Made by a program: the position numbers and the translations under genes. This document shows, piece after piece, positions 62,063-64,000 of a DNA stretch of 64,000 bases. The notes below the pieces were generated by a model. That model was given only the letters and a program-made list of their open reading frames with translations, did no database searches and was not told the origin of the DNA. The stretch spans positions 5,153,501 through 5,217,500 of the forward strand of contig JAULJL010000033.1 in assembly GCA_030761205.1 (NCBI GenBank), given 5' to 3'. How positions within the stretch are numbered: the first letter of the stretch is position 1; each line of letters opens with the position of its first letter. The DNA is from Fremontodendron californicum. Its lineage: Eukaryota > Streptophyta > Magnoliopsida > Malvales > Malvaceae.

Positions 62063-64000
62063 TGTAGACATCTAATTTTGTCCGGACCACTAAAATAGGT
62101 ATGTTTTTTTCCTAAATTGATGTTTCAGAATGTAAAAAGACTTTTTCCATCCTGCAGGTGGTACTCCGGGACTTAGGCTAAGAAGGCAAGCATAAAAAGT
62201 CAAACTTCAAAAAAGTCAACCCCGAAAAGTCAACCTCAAAAAGTCAACTACTAAAAAAGTCAACCCACTTTCAAAATCAATATTTGAAGTTCAATTGAAA
62301 AATGGCGAAAGAATTTTGATAATCCGAGGTCTACATCGAAAGATATGGAGTTCGGAAGTTGGGTTATAGAGATTCAGTAGAAAGAAAACCCTAATTTGGA
62401 AAATTTGGGAAAAAGTGCTTAAACGATCGAATTGGTTGAAATTGAAGGTTCCAAATGAAAGATAAGCACTGACTACAGGTAATAGAGAAACCACTTGAAA
62501 GAAAAACTGAAAGAAAAGTCAATTCGGAAGAAAACCGAGAATTAGGGTTTTTGGTGGATTTCGGTGAAATTGGGAGGAATTACAGAAATAGCCCGACTTG
62601 GTAGGACTAAAGCCCCTAATGGATGACGAGTGATTAAAAAACGATGGCCCAAGGCTCAATTTGAAGAAAATCTGAAAAGCGGACTTATTTTGAGCAATAT
62701 CGGGTTTTGGAGACAAAAGGGCAAAATTGGAAAATTTGGGAAAAATAGCAAATGAACTCCAAAAATTCTGAAAAATTGCAGATCTCATTCTTAAATCATT
62801 TTGAAGAGATTGGCAAAAGAAAATCTTGATTCGGAGTTTGTTTACAAAATGGCCAAATCTCGGGTCTCCTATGCAGAAATTCAAGAAGATAAATCCGAAA
62901 AAATAGCAAATGAACTCCAAAAATTTTGAAAATTTGCATATATAATTTTTAAATTACTTGGAAGAGATTGGCGAAAGAAAATCTTGATTCGGAGTTCGTT
63001 TCCGAAATGGCCAAATCTCGGGTCTCCTATGTAGTAATTCAAGTAGATAAATCCCGAAAAAATATCAAATGAGTTCCAAAAATTATGAAAACTTCAAGAT
63101 CACACTTTTAAGTTATTTGGAAGAGATTGGTGAAGAAAAATCTGGATTTGGAGCTCGTTTAAAAAATGGTAAAGTTTGGGGGCATAAAAGGGCAATTTTG
63201 GAAGAAAAATCCAAATAAATAGCAAATGGACACGGGAAATTTTGAAATCTTCCAGAATTCAATTTTTTCTATTTTTTAAAGTATTGAAAAAATAAAATTT
63301 GAATTTGGAGTCCTTTTCCCATTAGTTTACGTTCGGGGGGCAAAAAGGTCATTTTACCCAAGAAACCGAAAATGGCTCTTATTGCCTTTTAAAAAAATGA
63401 AACTTGGGCTGGAAGAAGGGGGGCTGGCCGGCCAAGGCCCAAAGATGGGTAGGAATTTTCTGATTTTTTAATCAAAAGGCCAAGAATGAAGAGTTAGTGA
63501 TTTTTTGATTAAGCGTTTGCAAATAAGCCACATGGACCAATGCATGAAGAGGGAGAGTGTCAACATAATGGCTTAAGATTCTTGAATAGTTGTAATTGTG
63601 GATACCTGATGGCCTAATCTAAGGGTGATAATTTCATGTTTTAAACATCTTGGATCAATAGCCCTTAGATGAAAATTGGTTGATGGAAAAATGACAACAT
63701 CCAAGCCTAGAGGGGAGGTTTCGGCCACAGTAAAGAGAGGGGGTCTCTCTTTCATTTTCAGCTACACTTATTCTCTATTCACTCTTGCTTTTGGCTGATG
63801 TTCTCTCCATTGTTGAAAAGCAAAAAGAAAAAGTTTAGAAAATAAAAGAAAGTTAGAAGAGAAAAAGCTTGAAAGATAGCTTCTAGAGGTTGCTTTTAGC
63901 ACCATACTCTTGTACTTTCTTTGATTTTTCATGCTTGATTTGCTGTTTTGATTATTATTTTGGTGAGTTTCTTTTGATTTTTCTTTTTAAATAAGTGTTT
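62063..64000 (+). repeat. second copy of D 5' LTR (cut by window end)
   Basis: TGTAGACATC start, near-identical to 34327-36265, offset 27,736 bp, with the GTCAA cluster at 62193-62265. The window ends before the site where the copia remnant lies in the first copy, so its presence cannot be judged. Confidence 0.9.

Noticed and set aside
62519..62920. 133-residue minus-strand frame, with relatives at 34826 and 54450
   Set aside because: Antisense reading of the repeated LTR segment. It is broken in other LTR copies and has no conserved protein features.
1..64000. A host gene, defence system or other new system between the elements
   Set aside because: Every long interval could be assigned to an LTR, leader, UTR or element gene. 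No unassigned coding region remained.

Overview
The window is plant nuclear DNA, most likely from a eudicot. It is AT-rich and consists almost entirely of nested LTR retrotransposons. I found no host gene, rRNA, tRNA or CRISPR array. The dominant family is a Ty3/gypsy lineage of the Tat/Ogre type. The signs are LTRs of about 4.3-5.2 kb starting TGTAGACACC/TGTAGACATC, a primer-binding site matching the 3' end of tRNA-Arg, an extra ORF1 upstream of gag, a 203-nt putative intron between protease and reverse transcriptase, and minisatellites in the 3' UTR. One Ty1/copia remnant is also present.

Layout. 1-5490: 5' LTR and leader of a minus-strand element (E), which continues off the left edge and is inserted in the gag of an older plus-strand element (A). 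5491-10289: the rest of A (gag, 3' UTR, start of its 3' LTR). 10290-33629: element B, inserted in the LTR of A with a 5-bp duplication AACAC on both sides. B has a degenerate double gag and no pol, and its 3' LTR (23940-33629) is split by a solo LTR (C, 25900-30532). 33630-34326: rest of the LTR of A. 34327-58269: element D, the most complete one. Its 5' LTR is interrupted by a truncated minus-strand copia element (38239-41688). Its body carries ORF1, gag, protease, a putative intron, a reverse-transcriptase region with a large in-frame deletion, and integrase. 58270-64000: a near-identical second copy of 30533-36265 (second half of B's 3' LTR, A remnant, start of D's 5' LTR), offset by about 27.74 kb. 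This is best read as a tandem duplication made by unequal crossing-over between LTR C and the 3' LTR of D.

No element can be autonomous as it stands. Coding regions carry frameshifts and stops, mostly TAG. A and B have lost pol. D lacks the RT core and RNase H, and its integrase has Q in place of the catalytic E. The features most worth following up are non-coding: a pair of hairpins in the 5' leader with compensatory changes among three divergent elements, a cluster of W-box motifs at the start of every LTR examined, a conserved palindrome in mid-LTR, conserved 3' UTR blocks, and a different 3' UTR minisatellite in each element.
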